From: Auricularia sp. M13 | Lineage: Eukaryota; Basidiomycota; Agaricomycetes; Auriculariales; Auriculariaceae | Assembly: GCA_037042915.1 (NCBI GenBank) | Contig: CM073200.1 | Location: forward strand, 1,054,001-1,118,000 | Length of the DNA: 64,000 bases | Direction: 5' to 3' | Program-made: the position numbers and the translations under genes | In this document: piece after piece, positions 31,471-43,971 of the stretch | Layout: the number at the start of each line of letters is the position of its first letter | How positions within the stretch are numbered: position 1 is the first letter of the stretch | Notes under the pieces: model-generated | The model's input: only the letters and a program-made list of their open reading frames with translations | The model's database searches: none | Told to the model about the DNA's origin: nothing

Positions 31471-34400
31471 ATGCATCTCAAACCGGGCCAGCGTCTTTGT
31501 CAGTGTGTCTCGTTCGGCTGTGGCGCTCGAAAGACACGCAACCTCGGCGGCAGGCTCGTGCCCGGATACCCCGTCTCCCCAAACGACCTGCGTCTGCACG
31601 CCGAACAGGACCGGGCGTCCAGGATTGCGGGATCCGCTCCTCCCTTTGTCTGCGCCAAGGACGACGATTTCTCATGGCTATCGTTGCATCCCGAGGCGCA
31701 CTACGAATCTCCACGCTCGACCGCTCAGACCCAGCGCAGTCCTAGTAAGGACTTTGCAGCAGGTCCTTCACCTCAAAAGGATCCAGACTCTTCGCTGTCT
31801 GTCGCTTACCTTGACATCCTTCGCACCGAGTTATTCGCACGCATGGTCATCTGGAGATCCCAACTTCGCACAACGCCGTTCGACGTTGGCCCTGCTGGCA
31901 CCATGACATTTCCGCATCTCGAGGACATGGCCTGGCTCGGAAGAATCAGGTCCGTGGTTGCGGACGGCTCCACCGACCTCGTACATGTCGCCAACCTCAA
32001 GTCACACGTCCTCATGCTCATTGACCGCGAAATCGCTTTCCTCAATGAGCGTAAGGCTCATTGGGATAGAAAGATCGTCGCCTCAAATCCTGGAATTGCG
32101 CAAGCCACGAGTAAGCAGACTCCTTGTCAGAATATCTGTCTGTGTATGTTGGATTGACAAATTCACAGCGCCGGCGTTTCTGTTCTGGCCTGTACCAGCG
32201 GTCTCGGCATGCGCGTTATTTCTCCTTTCTTTGCAGCTCGTATTTGGACTGAGCGGTCCCGCTCTTACATTCGTCTGGCACTTCCTTAAACTTCTGGTGG
32301 ATCAGGTCACAACTGCAGCTGGGCCAGTGCCACCAGAAATTGCACGCGTTCGCACCGCATTCGACAATCTTCCCCGCAGCGCGAATACTATCCTACGCAA
32401 AGTGGACCTCGGTACGAACGTGGTGATCTACGCATCGTGCCCTAGATGTGGACATCTTGCTGCCCCGGAGCAATTGCTCGACTCGTCCGTAATCACCTAT
32501 CCGGAGACATGCCAAAGACAAGTACGGAAAGCCAACAAGATCTATACGTGCAATACTGCTCTTCTGGACACCGTAGAGCATCAGGTCGAAGGTGATGCGT
32601 AGTTACCCTCGATCATTCGATTACTGACGCCGGCTTACTGCGTAGGGATCCTGAAGAATGTGTCGAAGGTTCCGATCAAGCCGTTCGCATATGCCAGTAT
32701 CAAAGACTGTATAGCGCAATTTCTCGCCAACAGCACAATCGAAACGGCGCTCGTGACGTCTGCCAAGATTCTGAACGAGCACACTTCGCGCCCTTTTGAC
32801 CCGACCGCCGCCATCAACGACATTCGACACGGTAGGGTCTTTTCAGCATTTGTGGGCCCTGACGAAGAGACCAAATTCTTCTATTCTTCTGGAAACGATC
32901 TCAAACTCGCCTTTAGTTTATCAGTCGACTGGTTCCATCCGCGCGGCGCTACGAAACGCAGTTTTGCAAGTCTCGGTCTGATTTCTCTCTGTTGCTTGAA
33001 TCTGCCGCCAGAGATTCGTTTCCTACCAGAGAATCTATTCGTTGTCGGCGTTCTTCCCGGGCCGCGGGAGTCGAAAATTCAACCATTTCTCGAGCCTCTG
33101 GTCGACGATCTAATCGCGCTTTGGGACTCTGGTGTGTACGTTCCCCAGACTGCTCTCTGTCCTGAAGGGAGGCGGGTTCACGCTGCACTTCTTCCCGTGG
33201 TATGCGACATGCAGGCCGGCCGAAAGGTGCTTGGGTTCAATCCACCTACCGCAAATTATGCCTGTCCATATTGCCATTGTCACAGCGACCGCTTCTCCGA
33301 CGTCGACATTATCAACGGCACATTCATTCGCCGAACGTGGGTCGAATGGAAGCGCCAAGCTGAGCAGTATCGTGAAGCGGGTACAGTCGGGGAAAGAAAA
33401 CGCCTGCAATCAACCAACGGCGTTGCTTGGTCCGAGCTGCTACGATTGCCGTACTGGGATCCTACTCGGTATTTCGTCGTTGACGGCATGCACAATCTCT
33501 TCCTCGGCGTGGTCAAACATCACGTGCTCGAAGTCTGGGAGATCGACGTGGCGGCAAAGAAAACCCAGAAGCCTAAGCCAGTAACGACGCGACGGAAGCG
33601 GCGACAAGTACAACTACCAACGGCCATGTTTTCTTCGCATGCACTGACTGGAAAGGCTGTAAAAAGCGGTATGTCTTCTGGCTCAAGAACCTGCTACCCA
33701 TACTCATCGAGACGATCGTAACATAGCTGAGACTTTACTTGCCAAGACGGGTGACCGTGACCGGTGGGACAAGCTAGCAAGAAACCATCCCCATCCAGTG
33801 CTATTGCACATGTGCAACATTCGGCAGATCCACGTCGCATCTGCTTCTGCCAAACCTTCCCGACAGGAATGCGTTGCGGCACTGCGGGCTCACGTAAGGT
33901 CATCCTCTGTTGCGTGACGATTACTAAGAGTTTTAAAGGTGGATTCAGAGAATATAAATCAGATGCTCGCGACCCAAACACTAACTGTGCGTGTGTTTGT
34001 TCTGAGTTACTTTTTTCATGATTCTGACGTAGTTTCGCAAGCCCGACCCAATCCCAGACCATCAGGGACAACCGAAGCCTGCTAACTTGGCGCAGGCTGG
34101 CGCAGAGGCGCAGACAGAAACTCAGGCAGCAGCGCCGGCCCAAACGCGGGCTCAACCGCCGGCGCCAATTCAGCATCCACCGCCGCTGGGGACGACTACT
34201 CAGACCGGAACACATGCCCAGCCGCGCCAGCAGGCTCCTAATACGGCCCCATCATCTAATCCTCATAGGATGATACCCTCTGACGTCGAGAGGGTGAGAG
34301 ATATTATCTCTGCCGTGTCGACGCCGTCCTGGCTCGGTCGTGTGGCAAGAGATTTTGGGAGTGCCTCACACGGCACTCCGAAGGCTGATGAGTGGAGGAC

Positions 34401-35503
34401 AGCTGCTACCGTCCAGCTCCCGTTGGCACTCACTGCCATGTGGTATGGTACCAGCAGACAATCGGACCTAGAGTGGTTTCTCAACCTCGCCTCGGCGGTG
34501 CAACTCGCAACCAGAAGGAGCACTTCGGCGTCACGGGCAGATCAATATCTTCAATGCATGCGCAAGTATTTGCTCGGTTTAGTGCAGCGTGGATTCAAAC
34601 TGGTGCCAAACCACCACGCGGCCCTGCATTTGGCCGAATTCTTGGTCAGTTTCGGGCCTATTCAGGGCTGGTGGGCCTTCCCCATTGAGCGCCAGATTGG
34701 TCTCTTGCAGCAGATCAAGACGAACAATCATATGGGTACATATATGCCTTTGCTTCATTGCGTCTCGCTCAGGAATGCTGACACATGACGCAGGCGAGAT
34801 CGAAAGTACGATGATGCAGCGATACTATCGTGCATCAAGGCTGAGAGCCTTCGCCGAGAACCCTCCCACAATGGTTCACCCCTTCGTTCAACAGACACTC
34901 AACCTCGTGCGCGGGGATGCCATAGCGCCGCAACAGGGGTCCCTTCGCGTCGACGCGGCCTCAGCGATCACCAACACATCAGCATCGGCGACTTTGCGTA
35001 TGAATCACAAGCGCGCCAAAAAAATGCAACCCGATGAGTTCAGGCTACTCCGGCAGATGCTAATAGCTCGTGGCCATACAGGTTTCGTGTCACAGAAAGC
35101 GCAGCCTATCAAATGGATACAACATGGCGCTGTGAAATTTTCAGTCAACTGGGCCTCGTACGATAACAGCAATGTCATTTTTCGCCGCGCAAACGGCAAA
35201 CTTGGGTTCGGCCAAATCTCAACCATCCTGGTGCATGAGAGATGCCTTGGCCCAGGGGGAACGCGCGTCACCGGGACGTTTGTTCGTGTTCGAAGGTTTA
35301 TCAAAGCCGCAAAGAACGAGCAGACGCCCTACGTGGCGCTGAATGACTGTTTTCACGCAGCCGTATGCCTGAATGGATTCGCTACCAACGACGAGCTCGT
35401 GGGCATGGAAGATATCCTGCATCACTTCGCGTCCTACGTCTACGCAGGCAACGACGGAGTAGAAAGGATTGCAATCTGGTCCTTAGATAGGGTAAGCAGC
35501 TGA
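31471..35503 (+). CDS. CACTA/Tnp2-family transposase, six exons, apparently intact
   Basis: Exons 31471-32110, 32169-32591, 32646-33668, 33727-33893, 34033-34735 and 34794-35503 join through GT...AG introns (four of them 54-58 nt, one 139 nt) into 1221 codons with no stop. The N-terminus carries a Cys motif (CQCVSFGCG). Residues about 180-290 include a hydrophobic stretch and a zinc site (CPRCG...YPETC). The Tnp2 core follows: SVDWFHPRGATKRSFASLGL, then LCCLNLPPEIRFLPENLFVV, PGPRESKIQPFLEPLVDDL, VVCDMQAGRKVLGF, a CPYCHC zinc pair, and VVDGMHNLFLGVVKHH. The two Asp of the last blocks fit the DDE catalytic site. A disordered linker and a helical C-terminal domain (LGRVARDFGS...HAALHLAEFL) complete the family architecture. 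The transposase cuts and pastes its element. I could not find paired CACTA-type ends. Confidence 0.88.
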
Positions 35504-35877
35504 TCCAACAAGAACTTTGCTAACCAGACGTTGGGCAGAGTTAGCACACATCTGACATGATTTTCGTGTTCGAGATGTGACGCGTGAACGTCAAGTTGTC
35601 CGAACAACCGGTGCTGCGCGGGAGCTCCTGTATCGGCGTTTTGACGCGCTTCGAGTTCGAGTCCATTGAAGTGGGAAGCGCGGTGCACGAATCGCTGGGC
35701 CAGAGCTTGGCCGCAGGTCGGCGAGACGATGCGGGACAGATGTTCGCGGTGAGCAAAGCAGCCTCTGCAGACGAAACCCGGCAGCGCGCAGCTGCCTAGC
35801 AATGCACAGAAAGTTGAAACGATAGTCTGAGTCAAGCCGATGCAGGATTTCCACACATGGCACAGGTGACAAGCGCG
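35504..35877. other. Unassigned stretch, possible minus-strand remnant
   Basis: Minus-strand frames hold CAMCGNPASA near 35850 and, after a break, VCRGCFAHREHLSRIVSPTC, a Cys pattern that might be a small zinc domain. The shared 5' cassette lies immediately upstream in the right orientation to drive it, but I cannot build an exon model. Confidence 0.25.
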
Positions 35878-36480
35878 AGGTAGGTAGGTAGGTAGGTAAC
35901 CGTTACGGTATCGGCCAAGGCCGCGCCTTGAACCTGAACTTGAACCTTCCAGTACTCATGGCATTGCTGCAGCCGACGGCTGGTCAATGTAATACATCCC
36001 CAAATGTATGCTGGAGAGCACACCCTCGTCGTCGTCGTTTCTTGCCACGCGCCGTCTCTCGGCACCGTCAGCGCATCAGCCTCTCTGGGCGACGGCGGCG
36101 AGGCCGCCGTCATTTCCTGCCACGCGCCGTCCCTTGGCGTCATGAGTGACCTAATCTGGCAATCTGGTGGCCATGGCACACTCTCTGGCGACGGCATTCT
36201 CGCCGTCGCCGTTTCTTTCCCGCGCCGTCTCTTGGCGCCGTCACGCGCTGGCGCCGGCCGCACGCCGCCGCCATCCCGACGCAAGCCGCCGTCACTGCCC
36301 ATCTTTATCATGCCGTCCCCGCCCTGCCGCACCATCCCCTGCAGTCATCAGTCTGTCTGTTCGTGCTGACGTCGGCCCCATCGCCTGGTCATTTCGACTT
36401 GATCTTGCCGTAGACGCCAGTGACTGTCGGTCCATCTTCCCTGCGCCGTCTCTTGGCGCCGTCAAGCTTATCCCTGCCGA
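35878..36480 (-). repeat. Shared 5' cassette, fourth copy
   Basis: A GGTA tetramer run (35879-35898) is followed by TTACGGTATCGGCCAAGGCC, tandem TTGAACC units, and from about 36040 the CGTCTCTCGGCACCGTCAGC-type array. Order and motifs match 56880-57850 and the region upstream of the RTC4-like gene. It has lost the part holding the MKSAQTA start. Confidence 0.6.
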
Positions 36481-36604
36481 CATTGCCGACTTCAGTGTGC
36501 CGGCGCAGACGCCGTCAGTCTCCTTCTTCAGCGGCTTAACAAGTGCCTGTCGTGTGTTCATATAACACGTACAGTCTTTCCAACCGTTACGTCCTCCCCA
36601 CAAC

Positions 36605-37751
36605 ATGCCGCATAGCTCCAGGCGTTGCTTCCAGCACTCTGCTCCTATGGCGCCTACTTGGCAGCGATGCGTTCCGGGACAAGAGATCGGCAAACGCTCC
36701 TTGCTCCAGGAGGATCTGCCCATAAAATATGGAACATCAAAGTCGACCGTCCCAATGGAGCCTCCACTTCCATCGTCTGTGAGTGCACTGAAACCTCGAC
36801 AATATTCCACTCACGGATACCTTCAGGGCGACGCGATATATTCGGCTCCACTCGAGCCCGCAGAAGTTCGAGGCAAAGCCTCCTGCATCACCTCGCAACC
36901 TGCTGGCGCAGATTCACCTCAACCTGCGATTGTCAGTGGCATTGATACCTATATGCGTAGGCTCTGCAGTGTGCTGACTTAACTGCAGGCTGTATTAATA
37001 GAAACCCTGTCTATGGCCGATTCACTGTCTGATTCTGACATCGCTAGCGTGAGTCACTCATCTAGATCTTCACCGGATGCATATGCCGTCGAAGACGCAC
37101 AAGACGTAGAAGCGCCCGCGGTGTTGGCCCACGATTCGGCGGATAGTATCCACGAACCAACAGGATCAAACGTTGCAGCACCTTCAGTGTCGAAGCCATC
37201 CGATGCTCACAACTTCGACGGCCAAACGCAGCGTGCATCTTCCCCGCGCGACCCATCGGATGGCGCGATCGCTGAACCAAAGGTCGATGCTGCGCGCGAC
37301 CCCCCAGCGCAACCATCTGTCGGTCTCATTCCCAAACCTCCGGGTCAGGTCACACGTATCAAACGTGGAGGATATACTCTGATTTCGGCCCTGGGCTGGG
37401 ATAACGCCAAGTATAAACGGGTTCAGGTGCGTTGGGTTCTTTTTGTACGATTGTCTATTCCATTATTATACATGTACAGGGAATTGTGCAGGCCTTGGCC
37501 GACGAGTTTTTGGACACATCCAAGTCCTATGCTAAGCAGGATACGGAGAAACTGGACTTAGTCTGCCGTTTGGTGTGTAGTGAGCCTATCGCATGACTCA
37601 TGACTGACTGAGGCACATTCAATTACAGGCGTCTGACCAAGAGAGCAACCTTGCGGATTATAAGGACGGCTGGGCCGTGCGTGACCTGTTGAAGATTCTT
37701 CTCTCTAAGGCGGTTCAACGGGGCAAGCGTCTTCGACGGGAGGAAAATTAA
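36605..37751 (+). CDS. Four-exon hypothetical protein, intact
   Basis: Exons 36605-36931, 36989-37426, 37480-37572 and 37629-37751 give 326 aa in one frame. The first intron ends with a textbook branch region (GCTGACTTAACTGCAG) and the others use GTGCGT...TACAG and GTGTGT...TACAG. Residues 1-210 are disordered, acidic and Pro/Ser rich (MADSLSDSDIASVSHSSRSS). The C-terminal 100 residues form a compact domain: RGGYTLISALGWDNAKYKRV, GIVQALADEFLDTSKSYAKQ and DYKDGWAVRDLLKILLSKAV, ending KRLRREEN. I believe this small C-terminal domain recurs in mushroom genomes but know no function. Exon 1 is the least certain part; translation could also start at 37013. Confidence 0.6.
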
Positions 37752-37819
37752 TTTGTGATACATACGCTGCATTCTCATCACACATACCTTCGGCTCAAAT
37801 GACGAATTCAGGCCCTTAC

Positions 37820-37827
37820 TTACTGAT
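37820..37827 (+). repeat. 8-bp direct repeat TTACTGAT (left)
   Basis: Identical to 43329-43336. Eight bases is the target duplication length of hAT transposons. Confidence 0.6.
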
Positions 37828-40800
37828 AGGGGTGCCAACCGTAGCCGTCAAAACCGTAATACGGTCGTAATACGGGTACGGAGTCAACCCGTATAGCCCG
37901 TAATGTCTACGGCCGTATACGGTCCGTGTACGGGATACGGGCAGGTATCGTGAAATCGGTCTGCTCTGGGATCGGAAGCTGCTTAGGAGGCGCAATTTAG
38001 GCTATCTCACCGCTCTTGTGGGTCATCGGATAGGACGCATAGGCACAGTGTATGTTTTTAGCGGGTGTGACTGGGCCGGTGCCCTCCCGCGCGAGTGTAT
38101 TACGAGTCGAGTGAAAGGCCAGTGATAGAGGGCTAAAGGACCGAGTGGCGAGACGAGTGAGACGGCGAGCATCGAGCCTCGTTAGGCAATGAGACCGGCG
38201 AGGATCGGGATGAGAGCCGGATTCTTGCGGATATAGATCTGGAAAGCTTCTGAAGTCCAGCGGCCCATCCGTTGGATGACGTTGTCGGGCACGCCGCGCA
38301 GCGCCAGGTCTGTGGCGCCGCCGGAACGGATGGAGTGCCCACGGATGTTGTTGGGGAAGTTATGACGGAGGTAGCGGATGAACCAGGAGCATCGCGGCAC
38401 GCTTCCGTCAGCACGGACAAAGAGGGCGGGGTGCAGCCTCGTGTTGGGGTTCGCCTGACGTCTGTCGAGGTACGCCCTCATTGCTGGCAGAGCATTGGCG
38501 TCGTCGTTGCGAGCGGTTATAACAACAGTGTCGCCGTCAAAGAACCGATTGCCCTTGTGCCCGGGCAGGGTGAAAGAGAATTGCTCTACGCCATCACCAC
38601 CCAGAGCGTCGGGCCGGCGCCAAGCGAAAGAGGAGAACTCGATGACCTTGCGCCACTCGGCAAGAGCGCTTGAATCGGGCCAGACCAGTTCCCCTAGGCG
38701 CAAAAGGGCGTTGAAGCCGACGAACAAAATTGCCAAGAATAGCAAGTCGTCCTGGGACTGAGATCCGCCGTACTTGGCAGCCATGCGGGCCAGATCGGCC
38801 TGGGACAGCGGCGACTTGCGTTTGACAGAGTGCGCGGACATCTTTACGCAGCCGGCGACGGTGTTCCGCACAAGATCAGACGTGCGACTTGCTCGGACGT
38901 GGGGATAGAATGGTTCGAGAGAGTGGCAGATGCCCGAGAGGTACGAGCGTACAGACGCTGCGGAGATGTAATGATATTCGTAGGCAGCGTATAGCGACAA
39001 TGTGTCCGCGGTCGGGTCGACGGCGAGGCCATGGCGCTTGCAAAAGTTCTGATATGACTTGAGATGCGAGTTATAATTTCTGCGAGAGCCAGCTTCGAGC
39101 GAGAAACCGAGGGCAGTGTTACGCGCATTCTGCAGCTCCTGTAGAGACCACGTCGCCCGTTCTCCGCGCTTTGCGGCGTTTCGGGATGGAGACATTGGGT
39201 GCGGCTCGACGGATGGGGGCCGGCAGGAAGGACTCGATGGATAGACCAGCCACGAGTTCGCACGCGCGATCAAATAGGCCGCGGGAGAGCGCATCTGCCA
39301 CCGGATTTTCCAGGCCTGGAATGTGGAATACTCGGAACGAGACGCCGGATGCGATCGCGAGGTCACACGCCGTGAATAGAATGTCGTTGTACAGTTCCAG
39401 CGCCTTCAGGCTGCTGAACATGTCGGCCGAGTTCTGAGAGTCTGTGAAGAGCGCAACGCGCCTCGGGTGCTCTTGCCGCTGGCAGGCTGTATGCAGTGCT
39501 GACAGAACGCACAGAGACTCGTTGAATATAATGTTGTCATGCGGGTGCACGCAAGCAAATCCGCGGCGTTCGGCAGGGATCCAGAAACCGAGGCCGGTCA
39601 GCGACGCGTCGCAGATGAGAGTGATGTCGGCTTCATGGGCTTGCCAGTGCTGAGTGATCAGCGTCGAGGAGTTGCAGTGGGGCGGCACGATCTAGCGTCT
39701 CGGCAAACCACGTTAGGTCACGAACTACAGTGGCATTGAGTATGACGGGCCATGAGCGGCCATCTTTTCCGGAGCACTTTGACCAGGCGGCACTCAGTCC
39801 CGGGCGCAGGAGTGGGTAGGCGTACAGAGACCAGCTAGCTTGCCCGAGAAGGCTTTGCCATTCACGCAGCGGGCGCATCATCGTGTCGGAATCGGAGCGG
39901 GGGTTGACAAAGTCTAGGAGCTTGCGCACCAGATCGCAGCGCTGCTCCTCCGGGTATGAGATCGTCATCGCATTAGGGTCTACGTCAAACCCGATGATGC
40001 GGAGTGGAACACCATGGATTTGCTTGTCCTCGCTGTGTGGAATGCCGATGTCGTCCCACAGTTGGAGGAGCGCGGCTTGTTTCCGCGGGAGCTCGATGTT
40101 GAACGGTTCGTACAGTACCAGGTTGGAGAAGTCGTCGAAGGAGAAGCTGTCATCGACGTACACAAGCAAGGAGTCGATACCGCGAACATAGACAGCAACG
40201 TAGAGCACGAGCGCCATGAGGCTGAACCAGAGATCGCCGGAGGATTTCGTACCAAAGTTGCAGCAGCGGTCGACATGCCGCTCTCCGTTAACAGAGACGA
40301 TCTGCTTGATTTGCCACAGAGGGTGCGCGGGCAGCCTACGGTACGCTTTGGACACGTCAGACTTGAATAGGCGGAGTGGAGCGTCGGAAAAGGTGCGGCG
40401 CGCGCGCAGGAAGCGCACGAGATCGTGCAGGGTGTCAAGCCTCGTAGAAACATTCTCGCGCGAAATGAAGGAATTCAGCGATGGGTCGCCGGCACTGTGG
40501 TCGACGACAAGGCGAAATTTATCGGAGTGGGGCTTGGGGACGGCAAATACGGGGGAGCTGAACATCCCCGGCAGGAGTGCAGGTCCAAAGTCTCCCGACC
40601 ACCTCTCATCGCGCACTTCTTCATCTCTTGTTTGCTCGTAAAAGTCGAGCCTGTCGCGCGGCCACGGCTTGGGGTCGGAATAATCGACAGTTTGCGGGGC
40701 GTTGGCGAGGAAAGTGTCGGCGAGCGGCCAGAAGCCCTCAAGCAGGCCGGTGATGACAGAGTCGACAAACGGACGGTTTGGGTGACCAGTGAGAAGGTCA

Positions 40801-43328
40801 CGAAGTCGCAGCGCGTTGATGGGAGTGACGATTTTGAAAAGATCGGGGCGCGCGTTGATCGTGTTGACAGCGTCGGTATTGAGGTATTCGGACGGAGGGG
40901 GGCGCGGCAGCGGATACGCAGAAAAAGTAGCTTCTATTGACGGTGCTACAAGACATTGATCGTTCTCTGGGCGTCCCCAGACCATGCCTCTCGTATACTT
41001 GGGTGGTTTTCTACTGCGGCAACCCTCCTCCTCCGGCGGCACGTGCGGCGATCCTAGCTCGGGTTCCCGCTTCCGCTTCCTTGCGGACGGCGTCGAGGTG
41101 ATCTCTTGCGCCGTGGTCGCGACGGTAGCAGATGCGGCAGAGGTGGAGGTGGCGGCATTTGTCGTACCTGCACGCACGGTCATTGAAGTTGTTGCATATG
41201 TCGCCGCTGGGCTCCGGGCGAGTAAGTTTGGGCTTGCCGGTGCGGCTGGATTTGGCTGGATCGGCGGAGTCGCCAATAACTGCGCTACCCCAGGCGTGGG
41301 TGTGGCGCATGTGGGTGCGAGTGAGCTGGTCTTCGTCGAAGAAAGACCAGGATCGATGGAGAGCAACTTCGTTTCGCATGGCGATATCGGCCTTGATGAC
41401 GGCGGCATGCTTTGATTCGTGGAAAGAGTCGAATAAATCGTTGACGAAGCGCCCGTAGCACTTGAGTTCGTCCTCGCGGTGAGGGTAAGCGTAGACGACA
41501 GCTTCTGTGTAGCTGTTCCAACACTCCTGCCAGTGACTGCGGTTGGCGACTTTGCGCGTGATGCGTGACGCGCCAAGGACGATGTAAGCGTCGACATTGC
41601 CGAGCTGCTGAGAAGTGCGTTCGGCGACCTGTGGGGCGAATCGCGCGCTGAGAATCTTGTCGAAATCGACAGTGCGGTTGGCGAGGACGTGTTCCCAAAG
41701 ATCTTCGGGGAATGCGGGGGCGCGTCCGTCGCAGAGGAGGTCGAGTTTTGCGGCCCGGAGGTCAGCGCAGTAGTTTGCGCGGATGGCGAGAGTCCGCGCG
41801 ACGTGCGGTGTGATGTGCTTGGCGAAAGATCGTGCGCCGGCTGCGCGGAAGGGCGCGAGGGATGAGTCGTAAGTCGGGCGCTTGCGAGGGTTGCTTGCTC
41901 GAACAGAGTCTCCGTCGCCGTCGCCGTTGCCGTCGCTGTCGTCGGATGGCTGGTGGACGGAGGCAGGGGACTGCGAGCGAGACGGCTGCTGAGTGGTGGG
42001 AGGAGCAGGGCCGGCTGGCTGGCCTGCCGTGGCGACTGGGGGCGCTGCACTGCCGCCGACGGGAGCGTTGGGCTGAGCGTTGGCGGCAGCAGCAGCGGCG
42101 CGAGTAGCCCCCGCAGCGCGAGCGATGACTGTGGAGCAGATGTGCTGGCAGATGGCGTCAATGTACGGGTCGACGTCCTCGGGACGACCACCGCCAGCCC
42201 TGATGTGCGTGTTGATGTCGCGGACTGCGTCGGCGCGGTTGATTCGTCCGCTGCAAAAAGCTGATAGAGTCGCCGCACAGTTGTTTGCGGTGGCTGCGTC
42301 GAGAGAGGCGGCTGCGGCGCCAGGCTGGGTGCCCGCGGCACCCGCGCTGGGCCGGGGGAGCGCGGGACCAGCGCTGGGCTGGGGGGGCGCGGGACCGGCG
42401 CTGGGTTGAGGGCGCGCGGGACCAGACCCGGATTGACGAACGGGATTGCCGGCTGCGGCGCTGATGGGAGCGCGAGGCGCTGCAGCAGCGGGTGCGGGTT
42501 GACCGAAGGCGGCAGACGGCGGGGCTCCGGAGAGGCGCTGCGGATGCGCGCCAGCAGGGCTGGCGGGTCGCTGCGACGACCCGCTGACGTTGGGCTGCTG
42601 AGGCGAGCCGCCAGAGGTGGCGGTGTTAGCCGGTCTGAATATAGGTCCTGTGATGGGCTGGAGAGGCGCTCGAGAAGCGCCGGAGGTCTGTTGCGGCTGT
42701 GGCGGCGAAAGCGACCCGTGTTCATGTCTTTCTGGCATATAGCTAGTCCGAAGCGCGAGCAGGAACTGGCGAGCGCAGCCGAAAGAGAAGAACACGGGGA
42801 GACGAAGCGCATATGAGCGCTTATAACGCGGACGGTCCGCGAGAGGACGATCGCGTGCGGGCCGCGCGAGTGCGGGCCGCGGACGACGTAGCGCCAGTTC
42901 CCGCTTGACCACACAAGATCATTGTAACAGACTGCTAAACTGCAAGTTTACACCCGCTACATACCCCAAAGCAGGATTTCATGCTGATGCCGTGCCCTGA
43001 GGCTCGGATCTCACAGACTTAGTGACATTGATGCGCCGGAGATTGGGCGTTAACACCGCCGCGGACGTCGCCAACTCTGAAACAATGCTCTTCAGAGCTC
43101 CATAATTGCACGAGGGCGCATATCACTGCTCAATAATGACCCATATTTGTTCTTCTGGTGACCTGGAGCGGTCAAGGCACGTCGAAATTGTATGCTCCCC
43201 GTATATACGGCCGTTGACGGCTGTATACGGGTTCCACCCATACCGTATATGGTACGGTCCGCAACCCGTATCCAGCCGTCTGCTGTACGGCCGTCACCCG
43301 TATACGGTACGGTTGACAGCCCTACAAG
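37828..43328. mobile_element. hAT-like non-autonomous element enclosing a DIRS fossil
   Basis: The left end reads AGGGGTGCCAACCGTA and the right end, inverted, (CTTGT)AGGGCTGTCAACCGTA, the AGGGGTG type of hAT termini, with exact 8-bp direct repeats outside. The right end has about five extra bases, so the match of ends is not perfect. The first 130 and last 140 bases are packed with CCGTATACGG and ACGGGTA motifs in both orientations, the kind of subterminal repeats hAT transposases bind. No hAT transposase is present. The DIRS-type element occupies most of the interior and presumably entered a short hAT MITE later. Confidence 0.55.
38182..42914 (-). mobile_element. DIRS-type tyrosine-recombinase retroelement (fossil)
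   Basis: Parts in order on the minus strand: a gag-like region with a CCCH/CCHC-type zinc segment near its end (about 41.0-42.9 kb), reverse transcriptase plus RNase H (about 39.1-41.0 kb), and a tyrosine recombinase (about 38.2-39.4 kb) with the usual R...HxxR...Y signature. The recombinase in place of an integrase defines the DIRS group. The element looks close to whole, with perhaps one or two breaks, so it is not very old. I could not identify its terminal repeats with confidence; a short AGCGGGTGT motif occurs in inverted form just outside both ends of the coding region (near 38067 and 42953). Confidence 0.88.
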
Positions 43329-43336
43329 TTACTGAT

Positions 43337-43971
43337 ATACAGACCAGTCAGATGCAGGTGTAGAGACCCACGTTGTCACTGTCTGCCAGGCGCGGTAATT
43401 CCAGCTATCGCCTTCAAGGCCTAGGGCCACCTGAATTTGACCTGAATAACTGTGAGGCAGTTCCCATCTCGCATGCAGGTAATAAATAAATGAAGTATAT
43501 TGAGAGACAAAGGTCACATGATTTGAAGAGGCAGGAGAGAACGCAGGTCGACCGCTCCTGCAGTTCGTCGAAGCTGGGAGATTCTGGGGAGAGAGCGAGC
43601 TTGAGACCCCCAATGAAGGAGCAAGCGAGACACCTATGATGCACGGTGCTTAATCACCACCAGTTTTGTGCAGCGGCAAAATCGGTCGTCCGAAACTTAA
43701 CTGAAGGAAATCTAAAATTTTAGTTACATAACATGGTCTCTATGGGTCCTGAGACGATAGTTTTGCAAGTTTACAGGGTACAGGGAACTTGGGATGTGAT
43801 ATGAACTTCAAATTCACTCCGGCTGAAACCTACCTCATGCACGAACTAGGGGTCTGTGTAAAATGCCCGAGCTATTCTCAACATGTTATTTAACAAAGTC
43901 ATTACTTGGGAAGTGTACAAAACAGTGTTACTGTAAGCACACGAACTATTGCCGCATCACACGTCACGGAT
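43337..43971. other. Unassigned AT-richer stretch
   Basis: No coding region is supported. Base composition is clearly lower in GC than the neighbouring genes, in keeping with old repeat DNA. Confidence 0.3.
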
